In this document: positions 23,026-33,700 of the stretch, one piece after another | How positions within the stretch are numbered: the stretch's first letter is position 1 | Layout of the letters: each line of letters opens with the position of its first letter | Assembly (NCBI RefSeq): GCF_030936135.1 | Contig: NC_082595.1 | Span: 109,508,334 to 109,572,333 of the forward strand | Source of the DNA: Gavia stellata | Lineage: Eukaryota; Chordata; Aves; Gaviiformes; Gaviidae | Reading direction: 5' to 3' | Length of the DNA: 64,000 nt | Translations under genes and position numbers: made by a program | Notes under the pieces: model-generated | The model's database searches: none | What the model was told of the DNA's origin: nothing | Seen by the model: the letters and a program-made list of their open reading frames with translations, nothing else

Positions 23026-24142
23026 TGTCATGAATGAGTGGTTTAGGCCACTGAAAGAATCACCATCAAGGGTATTGGCAAAAGTGATTTTAATAGAAGT
23101 TTATAAAAATATGACTTAACAGAATTTGACAACAAGGTTCACTCTATTACTTACTAAAACAAACAAAGGAAAATCAAATTATGATTGAATCAGAATGATT
23201 TTTGCAGAGAGACTGGAGAAACAAAAGGGTAAAGAGGACCCTCCTGTTGAGTCACGAGGTTCAGAGTGGACCCCCTTGTTTTCCAAACTCCTTCTCAGAG
23301 AGGAGTCTAGGTGCGCCTGAATCCAGGCTTAGTCTCAGACTTGGTCAACGGTTCATGTCTAAAGGAAAGGGTATAAGGAATAATGTTGAGTCATGAGGTT
23401 CAGAGAAGACCGGCTAGGTCCACTCCTGGACCAGACTTGGTCAACAGTTTATATCTAAAGGATTATATGTATTTAGCAACAATCTAAGGTTCATTCACAA
23501 TTTAAGATGGAACACAAGATTTTAGCAACACTTAATCATTGATTAGTTTAACATTAGCAAAGTGAGTTAATAGAATTTACTACAATCACAACAGTGACTT
23601 AATTACAAATTTGAAATGGTAATATTTATATTATACTTGCTATCAGGTACTCAAATTGATTCACACATGCATGCACACAAACATAAAGATATATATGTAT
23701 ATATATATGAACAAAGGTATACCTGTTAAAAATCCCCCTTGAGTTCTGTGAAATATTCACTTCAAATGTCTCGACATTTCTCAATGGGGGAGGGTTGAGC
23801 CTTGAGGAGGAAAGGGTTTCAGCCCAGGTCCCGTCACCAGCTTTCGGCGGCACTCCTCCAAACTTGGCAAACTGGAGAGTTCACGAACTCTGAGAGGCGT
23901 CCCGCTCAGAGGGAGATGGTGGTCGCAGCCCGCTGCGGTCCAGGAGAGCTCGGAAGGCCTCACTTAAGACTGCTGTTTATAGGTTCGCAAGATGATTGGC
24001 TTTAGTCATTAGCAAAATAATGGAATTTCAGTAACCATGGTGTCATTCCACTTGGGCTACAATCCAGATAAGGAATGTTCCAAGGCTGCCAGGGGATGAT
24101 GGATCATCCCATTCTTCTTGCTCTCATTTCCCGCCTCGGTCA
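23026..24142 (-). mobile_element. Probable solo LTR of an endogenous retrovirus
   Basis: A block of about 1.1 kb with retroviral LTR features read on the minus strand: it starts TGAC, ends GACA, has a TATAAAC promoter-like box and a downstream ATTAAA-type polyadenylation signal. It is flanked by GGTAC (23021-23025) and GGTAA (24143-24147), a near-perfect 5-bp target-site duplication. No internal gag, pol or env region adjoins it, so it looks like a solo LTR left by recombination. The family (ERVL or ERVK type) is not resolved. It is a fossil, of moderate age judging by the still recognisable ends. An AT microsatellite lies inside it (about 23688-23709). Confidence 0.6.
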
Positions 24143-24379
24143 GGTAACAGGAGTGCTGGGTACAGTCAGTGCTGTTCCCCACCTTGGCCCTGCAAGAGTT
24201 CCTGGTACAGTCAAGGGACGCTTAACCGCCCAACTTGATACACAAAGGCCAGGGCCTAGCTGGAATTCCTGAGATCGTAGAGCGGTTCAGGGGAGAGGGT
24301 ACCATGCACCACCACATGTACCATGACCCACCTCAAACAGCCCTGCGCTCCCATGTGCAGATATCTCAGTGGAGCTCAT

Positions 24380-25075
24380 GGGGTCTAGAGATCTGGGGGT
24401 GTTGGTCGACAGCCGGCTGAAGATGAGCCAGCAGTGTGCCCAGGTGGCCAAGAAGGCCAACGCCATCCTGGCCTGTATCAGAAAGAGTGTGGCCAGCAGG
24501 AGCAGGGAGGGGATCGTGCCCCTGTACTCAGCACTGGTGAGGCCGCACCTCGAATGCTGTGTTCAGTGTTGGGCCCCTCACTACAAGAAGGACATTGAGG
24601 TGCTGGAGCGTGTCCAGAGAAGGGCGACGGAGCTGGTGAGGGGTCTGGAGCACAAGTCTGATGAGGAGCGGCTGAGGGAGCTGGGGTTGTTCAGTCTGGA
24701 GAAGAGGAGGCTGAGGGGAGACCTCATCACTCTCTACAACTACCTGAAAGGGGGTTGTGGGGAGGTGGGTGTTGGTCTCTTCTCCCAAGTGACGAGTGAC
24801 AGGACAAGAGGAAATGGCCTCAAGTTGTGCCAGGGGAGGTTCAGGCTGGATATTAGGAAAAATGTCTTTACTGAGACAGGGGTGAGACACTGGAATAAGC
24901 TGCCCAGGGAGGTGGTGGAGTGACCATCCCTGGAGGTGTTGAAGGAACGTGTGGATGAGGCATTGTGGGACATGGTTTAATGGGCATGGTGGGGTTGGGT
25001 TGATGGTTGGACTTGATGATCTTACAGGTCTTTTCCAACCTTAGTGATTCTGTGATTTTGTGATTCTATGATTCA
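24380..25075 (+). repeat. CR1 LINE, 5'-truncated, fairly young
   Basis: Encodes the C-terminal part of CR1 ORF2 after the reverse transcriptase core ([20 protein letters not shown], then [40 protein letters not shown] and [10 protein letters not shown]). It ends with the CR1 3' UTR and its terminal ATTCTRTG-type short repeats at 25045-25074. The open frame continues for 184 codons, so decay is limited. The 5' truncation is typical of CR1 insertions. Confidence 0.9.
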
Positions 25076-28030
25076 TGTGCCCATCACAGCAAAGGTGAGC
25101 TGAGTTGACTCTGCTGACTTCCCTGCCTTGCTCTTTCCAGCAGGCTTCACCTGCCTAAACATAGGCACTTGATGGTGTTAGTGAACCCTCGGCTATCTGG
25201 GGTACTCAAGACATTTGCACAGGGTGAGAAGGTATGGTATCGGTCAAGCCTTGTACCCAAGGGTGCCTGAAAAATCACTCGATGACTACCTTGTGACCAC
25301 AGAAATCCCCTGCCCACTGTTTAAAATGGGAGCTCAGACACCTAGATTATATTGAGACACCTATGACTATGTGGCTGAAGCCCACGCATTTTCTGAACCA
25401 TGCTCTGTGCTTTACTTCTTTAATGCAGAAGAAACAGCAGAATACATCATGGGAGACTTGCTCCAGAAGAGTCTGTTGGCTAAGGCAACATCAAAAACTA
25501 CTAGGAAAGAGTTTTAGACCTAAGTCTGCCCTGTCCCTGAGGACTACCTCAGGCCATTAGCCATCCCAGAGTAGACCCAGGGTCCTTTCCTAGTTAAGAA
25601 ATAATAGTTTGATGCTTGTATGAATTTTGCAACCATTTGGCCCTAAAGTTGTGAGGGGGGTCTGCAAACTGCAGATATTGGTTACATTTATTAAATAAAT
25701 CTGGAGAGAAAAGAGCATGGGTGATACTTCAGTTGGAGGTGCTGACTGTTCCTCAGCTGTTTTCTATATACAAAAGACAGGCTGGAGTTTGGTTCTTTCT
25801 GCTGCTTAAAAGCCTGGATAAAACAAAGGTAGCACCACTTCATGGAGGGGTTTCCAAAGACCCAACTCTTATTTCCATTGTGTCTTACACCTGCACAGCG
25901 CAGAAAGTTTCATTTCAGTATGAACCAAAATTTTCACGTTAAGTGAAACCATTTATTGTTTTTTCCAACGGCAATTTCATAGCAGTAACTTGGAGAAGTC
26001 CCAATTCACTTCAGTCCACATCAAAACCCTTTCTCTTTCCAGCTTGATGCGTTACTCAGAAGTTCTGCTACGCATGCGGCACAGGCTGTAGATTACTCGC
26101 AGGCAACCTAACCACAAACCCATTGATCTGATAACGTTTTGTGCCTATCCTTTCTCATCTGAGTACAAAATGTTTTCTATGCGCGGGCAGCGGGTCTTGG
26201 GATGTCACGGACACTTTCCGATGTGGTCTGAGAGGAAGCTGCAGATGTTACAGCATCTGATTGGAAGCTTCTTCTATAGAAATACAGATGCTGTAAGAAA
26301 TACCCAGGAATATTCTTATGTTCCCAAAGAATAAATAAAAGAAAAAGGAGGTGTGTTCTTAGCTTCAAAGATATCTCTGCTCTTTAACTCAGGCCCATTC
26401 ATGATTCTTCAATAAAAGGATTTTTCTACTATTTTTGACGTTGAGTATATGCTTTCCCTGTTTTCCTTCTGGAGTTACTTCCCACACTGCTAGATGCAAT
26501 GACTCGGTTTAAGGGGGAAAATTCCAATTTTATCCACTGCAGATATAACAAATGAAGACATGTTTTTCTGGCAATGTGAGACCTAGCTCCAGTTCTGTTT
26601 TGCCCTGGCGTACTTAAATCCGTTAGTGCTCCTTTTCAGACTATCAAGTACTAAAGCAAATTGTTAATTTTGCCTTCTTTACCCTGTTGTATGTGGTATA
26701 AAAAATAAATCATACATTTACTGGAGTAGGGATAGTACCCCAGGTCTCCTGGCTTACATAGGGCTGACACAGTGTCTAGCTGACACAGTGGTGTTTTGGG
26801 ACAGGAGTCCTTGCTACCAAAAGTGTTTTATTTTGTATTAAACCTTTTGATCATTGAATCACAAAGCAGGACCTTGCAAACTATTCTATAACCTTCTTTT
26901 TTTTTTCTTTTCTTTTTTTTTTTTTTATACAAAATGACCACAACCAGAATTTCACAATTGAGAAGAAGATGTAGGAAATGATCCAGTTGCCCACACATAA
27001 AGACTACAGCCATTTGAGAGGCCCTGGGACATTAGAAATGTTGATGTCTGCCTGGGGCTGGCAGATATCATGCAGGAGCTATGGGGGATCTGCACCCTCA
27101 TGGAGCAGCAGCTGGAGGCCAGATGGGATCCCTGAGGCATCTTTAAATGACAATAGATGCCCTTAGCTCTGGACTTGGCCAGATAAGTACCAATATCTAC
27201 AGCGCAGGTTTCTGCATGTGTGTTGGCTCCTAAGGTCCTACTATAGCCAAACAGGTGACGTGAGTCCTAGAAGAGCTGATTAAACATCTCATTCCCATGC
27301 AGCCACATCCCTTATAGATGCTTACATCTCAGTATCTGAGTGTAGCACTGGCCACAGCCATTAAGCTTCAGTCAGTTGACCACACATGAGTGTCCAGTGC
27401 CATTTTAGATAGGTGGCCATCCATTTGCCCCTCTGGTCATATGCAGATTGTCCCAGAGGTCCTGTGTCTTACAAGATAGCTCCCTGAGATTCTTTGGATA
27501 CCCTAGAGCAGCCCACATGAGTTAAAACTATATATTTGGGTAACTGAATTGAGTCCATAATATCAATGAACTAATATTTTCAGAAAGAAAATTGGTTGTT
27601 TAGTTGGTTCAAATTTTATTTTTCAGTTAGGGAAATGATGCAAAAAATCATTTATTTGCATTGATGAATGGAGACTGCAAACATTGCAGCAGAACCTTGG
27701 ACCTTCTGCTATACTCACCATCATCAACAGTCTTCTGGCACTCCCAGGTGCCTTTCTCCCACCAAAATGATGGCTAATTTTCTCCAGGTGGTCCATTACC
27801 AACCATCTTGATCTTTGAAGATAACAAGTAATGAAGCTCTCTGGGTGGGTCGATATTGAGAAGCAGCCTACCCAGTGGCCAGGTAGGGAGGTGTGGTTAC
27901 CTCTCTGCTTGTTTTTGTGACCCTCTGCCATTGTTCAGGTTCAGCCGTGTGCAGCGGTCAAGCTGTACTCGTTGCCTTCCACACTCACCACTGCCAAGGT
28001 CCCCTGGACAGCCAGGTCTGTTCCCACAGC
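25076..28030. other. Region upstream of AvBD11, no gene recognised
   Basis: No six-cysteine defensin exon was found. A short T-rich tract lies at 26896-26926. A CTTTAATGCAG acceptor-like site near 25418-25428 precedes a short open frame without cysteines, which I do not call as an exon. Confidence 0.4.
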
Positions 28031-28032
28031 CC

Positions 28033-28039
28033 TATAAAT
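28033..28039 (+). promoter_or_regulatory. TATA box of AvBD11
   Basis: TATAAAT lies 96 bases upstream of the AvBD11 start codon, so a start site near 28060-28065 would give a short 5' UTR of roughly 65 nt contiguous with the signal exon. A corresponding TATAAAT lies upstream of AvBD13. Confidence 0.7.
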
Positions 28040-28128
28040 GCAAGAGTGCTCCCTCCTCCCCTGCTTCCCCTGCTCAAAGGTTCTGGTGTTGTGGTCCTGT
28101 CTCCACGCTGCAGCTGAGACCTTCCACC

Positions 28129-30425
28129 ATGAAGCTCTTCTCCTGCCTCATGGCTCTTCTCCTCTTCCTCCTCCAGGCTGTGCCAGGTAAGGGGCAAGAC
28201 CCACGCTGGGGTCTGCCTGTGTAGGAGGTACAACTAGCTTGTGCAGTGGTGCAGACTGTACTCCTCTGTGCTCTTCAGCTCCTTTCATTAGAGCCATTCC
28301 CTGTTTCTCAGTCTAGAAGCAGAAGTGAAAAATGAACCTATGGTGACCAGATGTCAAACCAGAACCTCCCCACAGAAGCCACTACCAGACGTTGGCTCTT
28401 TATGACTCTTTGAAGTCTCTTTATGACTCTTTGAAGTCTCTTTATGACACTTTGTGGCATTATTTGAAGATGGTACTATGGAAATCATATACCTTTTCTT
28501 ACCCCAGGGTCATAAATTGTCTCCTTCGTGTACAGTAGAAGAGCGGCAAAGGTGTTCCCTTGTATTACTGAAGTTGAACTACACCAGTGAAGTTTACTTA
28601 AGGTCTCTGAATATGCTGGTTCCCCTTCTTCAGCCTTTCTGCTGCACTGACTCGTTTAGTGATTGTGCTTTTAGCCTAGCTTTTCTTCATGCTTAATGAA
28701 ACTCCCCACCTTGGAGTACATCTTTCAGAGAAGGAAGGGACTTGGGCAAACCTCTTGTCCCTGTTAACTGGGCCAGCTCCCAGCTTTTGATTTTTTTTAA
28801 GTCATAGGTACATCTCAGGGCATATGAGCACCATGCTGTCTGCAGCATTGCAGTCCTAGAGCTTAGAAGCAGCCAAAGGCTGGGTTGTCCCTACCCTCTA
28901 CAACATGCATGACCAGGATACGTTCAGAAACTTGCCATGAACAGCTACATTTTTCTCTAATTGTACAAAGGCCTTCCTTGCAGTCCTGTGAGGTCCCAAA
29001 ACTTTTTGAAAAGCTGCCTTGGGCTTTGGGGGTATTTGTATCAGACCCTTAATTGGGGTCCATGGGGTTTCAGCAGGAGGAAGACCATGAGAAATGGACT
29101 GATCCTGCAGCACAGCTGGGCATCCCATTCTTCCTGTAGGTCTCAGCTTGCCCAAAGACACCTTACGTTGTGTTGGATACCACGGTTTCTGCTTCCATTC
29201 AAAATCCTGCCCAGAGCCGTTTGCCGCGTTTGGAACTTGCTCTCGGCGTCAGAAAACCTGCTGCATAGGTATGTGTGGAAACCCTGGCCAGGCAGGCAAC
29301 ATTTGGAGAGGAGATTACTAAAGTCAGCAAAACACACTCTTGCTCTGTCTCCAAATGGCCTAAGCCACCTCCTCCCATCTACAAAGATGGGCCGGGCTGT
29401 TCTTCCGTTAACGGCAGCATGGAGCACAGGAACAGAAATGCCATTTTGGGATGGCCAAATACCACGTAGCCCAATGTCCTGTCTCCAACAGAACAGATGC
29501 CTGGGGAAAGAAAACAAAAATTGTGGCCAACACAGAGTCCTCCTTCCTTGATATATCTTCCTATAATCATCTGTTGGAGGACTGCTGACTGCATCCACAC
29601 TGCTATGTTTAATAGGTGCCAACTGACCTCTTCCCTGTAAATTTATCTAATCCTTTCTGGACTTGATTTTTTTTTGGAGCTCCTCAGTAGTCAACGTATA
29701 TCATTAAGTTGATACATGCTTTATAGCCAACTGTGCTAATCAGACCTAAGGTTCATCTGATCCAGCATCCTGTATCTGTTCATGGCCAGAAGTGGATATT
29801 CCCATACAGTTGCTCTGTGTGTGTAAAATGACTATTAATGAACACCACAACCATATAGTTACACTTCCTTATATATTCTCCTGGCTTTCATGAATTTGCA
29901 GCTCAGGACTTTTAGATTTAAACATCTTTGTGTTTAAAAGTTCATACTGGATTTTTCCTCTTTAGATTAGGAATTCCTTCTGTTTGTTTTACAGCCTTTT
30001 CCCTCATAATTTTATTCAGTACCAATTACTTCTGTACTGCAAATGAAAAGTAGTCATTCTGCATCCACCTTCTTCATACCTTTACAATAGCCCTCCTTCA
30101 GTTGTTTCTTTTCCAAGTTGGTGGGTCACAAATTCCTCTTTTTACAGAAGTGCTCTGATGACTCCCATAGTCCTTCTTTGTGTCCTTGCTTTTAGAGACA
30201 CAGTAACCAGAACTTCATGACACTTACCATGTATGAGTTGCTTCAGAAGGTGTTGTAATGTTTTCTGTTTTGACCTAAATACTTCTCATTGCAGACACGA
30301 CATCAAACTTCCATACTTGTCAAGACGAGGGGGGTCATTGTGTACCTCCAGAAATCAAATGTCTGCAAGAACAAGTGGGACTTTGCCCTCACAGAGAATG
30401 GAAGTGCTGCACAGAAGTGAAATAA
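28129..30425 (+). CDS. AvBD11: Avian beta-defensin 11, two-domain antimicrobial peptide
   Basis: Secreted cationic peptide of innate immunity. In birds AvBD11 is known as an unusual defensin with two beta-defensin domains. Coding exons are 28129-28186, 29140-29268 and 30295-30425; both introns are phase 1 with GT-AG ends. The product has 105 residues: a signal peptide of about 20 (MKLFSCLMALLLFLLQAVPG), domain 1 with Cys 30, 37, 43, 53, 60, 61 and domain 2 with Cys 71, 78, 85, 93, 100, 101. Each domain occupies its own exon. Residues LRCVGYHGFC and FAAFGTCSRRQKTCC closely match the chicken AvBD11 I recall, and the length is nearly the same (104 in chicken). The start is fixed by the signal peptide. 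Several old CR1 pieces lie in intron 2. All twelve cysteines are present, so the gene looks functional. Confidence 0.96.
28396..28454 (+). repeat. Short tandem repeat, 21-bp unit
   Basis: Nearly three copies of a 21-base unit containing CTCTTTATGACTCTTTGAAG lie in intron 1 of AvBD11. The third copy is partial with a change. Small minisatellite, no obvious role. Confidence 0.85.
29465..29660 (-). repeat. Ancient CR1-like relic in AvBD11 intron 2
   Basis: Plus-strand text CCCAATGTCCTGTCTCCAAC and, further on, AAATTTATCTAATCCTTTCTGG resembles the antisense of old amniote CR1 3' regions. Highly diverged, ends approximate. Confidence 0.4.
29735..30225 (-). repeat. Ancient CR1-like relic in AvBD11 intron 2
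   Basis: Begins with ACCTAAGGTTCATCTGATCC and AGCATCCTGTATCTGTTCAT, the antisense of an old CR1 3' end, and continues with CATGAATTTGCAG and TCTTTTCCAAG blocks in the expected order. Much older than the CR1 copies at 24 and 54 kb. Confidence 0.5.
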
Positions 30426-30588
30426 AGACCTCACAGACTTGCAGAAAACCACAGAAAGGCATGGGCAAGAAAAGAAACAAGTTTTCTTCCTACTGTTGTA
30501 CAGAAGATGTCTGGTTTTCTCAACATGCAAAGTGTATAATTAACTAGATGTGACATGTTTCTTTATATAACAAAGGCAAAAAATACTA

Positions 30589-30594
30589 AATAAA
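30589..30594 (+). terminator. Polyadenylation signal of AvBD11
   Basis: AATAAA lies 164 bases after the AvBD11 stop codon and is the most plausible cleavage signal. A second AATAAA overlaps the stop codon itself at 30421-30426. Confidence 0.6.
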
Positions 30595-30663
30595 TGGGTA
30601 TCACAGTTGTATAAGTATGGAAAGAGGCAGAATGTCTCTCTATTACACTCACACAGAGAAATC

Positions 30664-30710
30664 GTAGAATCATAGAATGGTTTGGGTTGGAAGGGACCTT
30701 AAAGGTCCAC
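30664..30710 (-). repeat. CR1 LINE 3'-end fragment
   Basis: TAGAATCATAGAATGGTTTG followed by GGTTGGAAGGGACCTTAAAG is the antisense of the CR1 3' terminus. Only about 47 bases remain. It marks the end of the AvBD11 gene region. Confidence 0.85.
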
Positions 30711-30714
30711 AGAA

Positions 30715-33700
30715 ACTTTGCTGTAATGTCCTTGGAAACCACAACCCCTCATAATCCAAACCTCACCTCCCTCTCTTTTCTGTCTTCCTTTTTTCCTTCC
30801 TTCCTTTCCTTCTTAATAGAAGGAAAGACAATGTCTTTTCCTTCTATTAAAGTGATAGAAACAAGGACTGACCAACTGGCATGATCAGGCCATGTCTACA
30901 CTATTCAACTCCCATTCTCCAAAGCAGCATGCCAGTCAACTGCTCTTCCCTGCCTCCCTATTTCTGTCAATAAACTGCACCCACCTGAGTACAGGTACCA
31001 CCTATGGGAAGTCTTCATGTGTGACTGGGCAAATCTATCTAAAATGGTCTATCTAAATTTTATGCAGTATGTGCTTCCCTCTGTGGTAAGTTTGAATTTA
31101 TTAACTACAGAAGTTTCATTCAAAATGTAGACAAAAAAGTGTTTGCTTCCCAGTGTCATCTCCACGCGCTCAGGAGCTCCCAGTCATGACTGCTGGCTTT
31201 CTAGTTTATCCAGTTGAAGGCTGAGTAGTTGGACATCTTTGCAGAGGAAAATGAAAAATGACCCTCAGGACACAAGCTGTGGCACCTTCCTTGGATGGGA
31301 GGATTTCAAACCCTTCCCACACAGGACAGAAAGCCCCTTGCAGCAGCAAAATTTCATCATCCTGTTTCTCAGCAGCTGAGATACCCTTTCCTCCAGCCTG
31401 AACTAATGCAAATGGCTTGTTCATGTTGCCACCACACACTTCAGAAAGGTTATTCTCTAAATCAGTGTGTTAACTATCATCCTAGTCATCCTAGGCTGCT
31501 CTTCTGGTCCATGGAGAGGACAGATCCACTGGCAACAGCATTACACTCATCCCTCACCGACCGAAGAGTGACCTCCCTCTTAGCCAGCATTTAGACAGGT
31601 GGGATGACCTTGGTCTAACAATTTTTTCCTCCATTCTAAAGACGTGTAAAATGATATTGACCTCTTCCAATGGGAAAACTTTATTTCCGTAGCAGCATCA
31701 CCTCTCTGTGTGACAGTCTAGGTAACCAACCAAGAGCTTAACAGGGATTCTCAGTAATTGGAGATGAATGGTCTTCAGGTAAGATCTCCAATCAGTTGTT
31801 CGAACTAATTTAATTCATTTTCTGCTAGGAATAGTCATGCTGCAAGAAAATCTTTGCACTCTTTTGATAACTCTGAGGGTATTTTCTGCCATGTCTATTG
31901 CTGGTAGTTCAAGGAGTATTTCACATAGGTGTTCCCCAAGCTTGTATCACAAATCAGGCAGGTGTGCACAGCTTGCAGCTGGAAACAGCAGAACCCTTCC
32001 TGAAGCCATATTTTTTACCTATGATGGAGCACTAAAGGGAAGGAAAGGTTTAGAAATTATTTGAGAATTTTTTTAAGCATTTTGGCTTTGACTGTTGTTT
32101 GCCCTTTGTATTTTTTTGCTAGAGGAGGTGGAGGGCAATTTATGTAACTACACACAAGGAAAAAAAATCTCAAGGGAGGAAAAAAACCACAAATCTGTAA
32201 TCATTACGTAGTAGATACCCGTCCAGGCTTATGGTCTGCCTACACCAGTTGATCTGCATTATTTTAGGAGATTTTAATGTCAGCAGCTCTTCCTGGAGGA
32301 GTCTCGGAAGGACAAGTGAGAACAGAAAGATGTGGAAAGAACAGCGATGCTGCGGATGGCTTGTCTGCTTCAGAAGTGGGTAGGAGAAGCCAATTTTCTT
32401 TAATTTCACAAGAAACTGAGTTTTTTTGAGAAAACTGTGACAGTGACTATGTCTGTAGGAAGCTGCTGTCCCTGGCTCTTTGCCTCACCCCGACGCCAGA
32501 TGTTGTGCTGTGGGGGAGTCATCAGAGGAAAACATCTGCTTGCAGAGCTACCTCTCTATTACAGTCTTCTTGATTAGCCCCATCTTGCTTATCAGCATCT
32601 TGTTGTTGTTATGCTTGGATGCTTTAGAGGATTGAGGAAAATTAAGCTTTTTTATTGAAGGAAACGTCTAGTAAAGAAGTGAAGCACAGATGGAGTTTTC
32701 AGGTGAAAGGCTGCTCTCAGGTCACTCCACCATTTCACTATGGCTCTGATGGTTGAACGACATGAGCAGAGCAAGGTCTATACACAGACAAAGCCAACTA
32801 GCACAGCTGGAAAAGTTGAACGGGTTTGAGCACCAAAGCCTTTATCCAGACCTGAAACAAAGGTGGCTCTTCCAAAGCTCGACGCAAGTTGAAAAAAATA
32901 CCTTGTTGATACATCCTTGATGGTCTGTGGAAAGCAGAGAGTTTAATGAGCCAGGATCCACCTCTCCACTAACTCAGGCATTCAGATATCCAGATGTTCC
33001 TCATCACACACCACACAAGACACAAACTCTGCCTACCCCTCCCCAACAGTTGCATGGCTTTTCCAGGGCAGGAGGATTTAAGTGATATTTAATTAATCAA
33101 TAGTGGTGGCTCTGAGTGCCCTGCTGAGCTGTTTGCAGGTCATGCCCCCAACCAGGATAGCGGGTCCAGCAGCTTCAGGAGCAATTGCTATTGAAGGGAA
33201 GATGAGATGGCCACCCATTATCAACAAGTACTAAAGTGCTGCAGAGAGAGAGAGAGATTTAGAGTTGGCAAAGGAGTCACCCATTGGAGAGTCATCCTGA
33301 GGCTTTAGATTGGGCTTGAAAAACATAGTAGTTCTGCTTTTTCATTAAAAGAAATTCCTGCTAGAAGGATTTATGGGTACAAAGCTCCTTCTGCTTTGCT
33401 TCTCTGATTGCCTCCCCGCCACCTCTCCCTAGTGCCATTGCAAGTTATTTTCCAGGAAGAATTTATTTTAAAATCTTAATAGCCTAGGTGTTTCTACCTG
33501 GCCACCCACTGCTCATCATCTGCACATCTCACTGTCTTTCAGACAGAAAGACTCTCAGTGTGCCTAAGAGTAACAGCAACACGGACTCCCCCTTAGGACC
33601 CCCCCACGTCTACATCCACAGTGGTCTTCACCCAGCACAAACCCAACTCAAAAACTAGACGTGCAGGCATCAGACAAGCCTTTGAGAAATATCAAGGGTG

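Noticed and set aside
25129-25172. TTTCCAG acceptor-like site followed by a phase-compatible AGFTCLNIGT reading, considered as second exon of the 22306 signal exon
   Set aside because: Only one cysteine and an early stop; it lies beyond the LTR and CR1 insertions, and the 22713 candidate is closer and better.
26041-26129. Short cysteine-rich reading KFCYACGTGCRLLAGN that briefly looks like a defensin exon
   Set aside because: The spacing fits no defensin, there is no Cys-Cys pair, and a stop lies a few codons upstream in the same frame.
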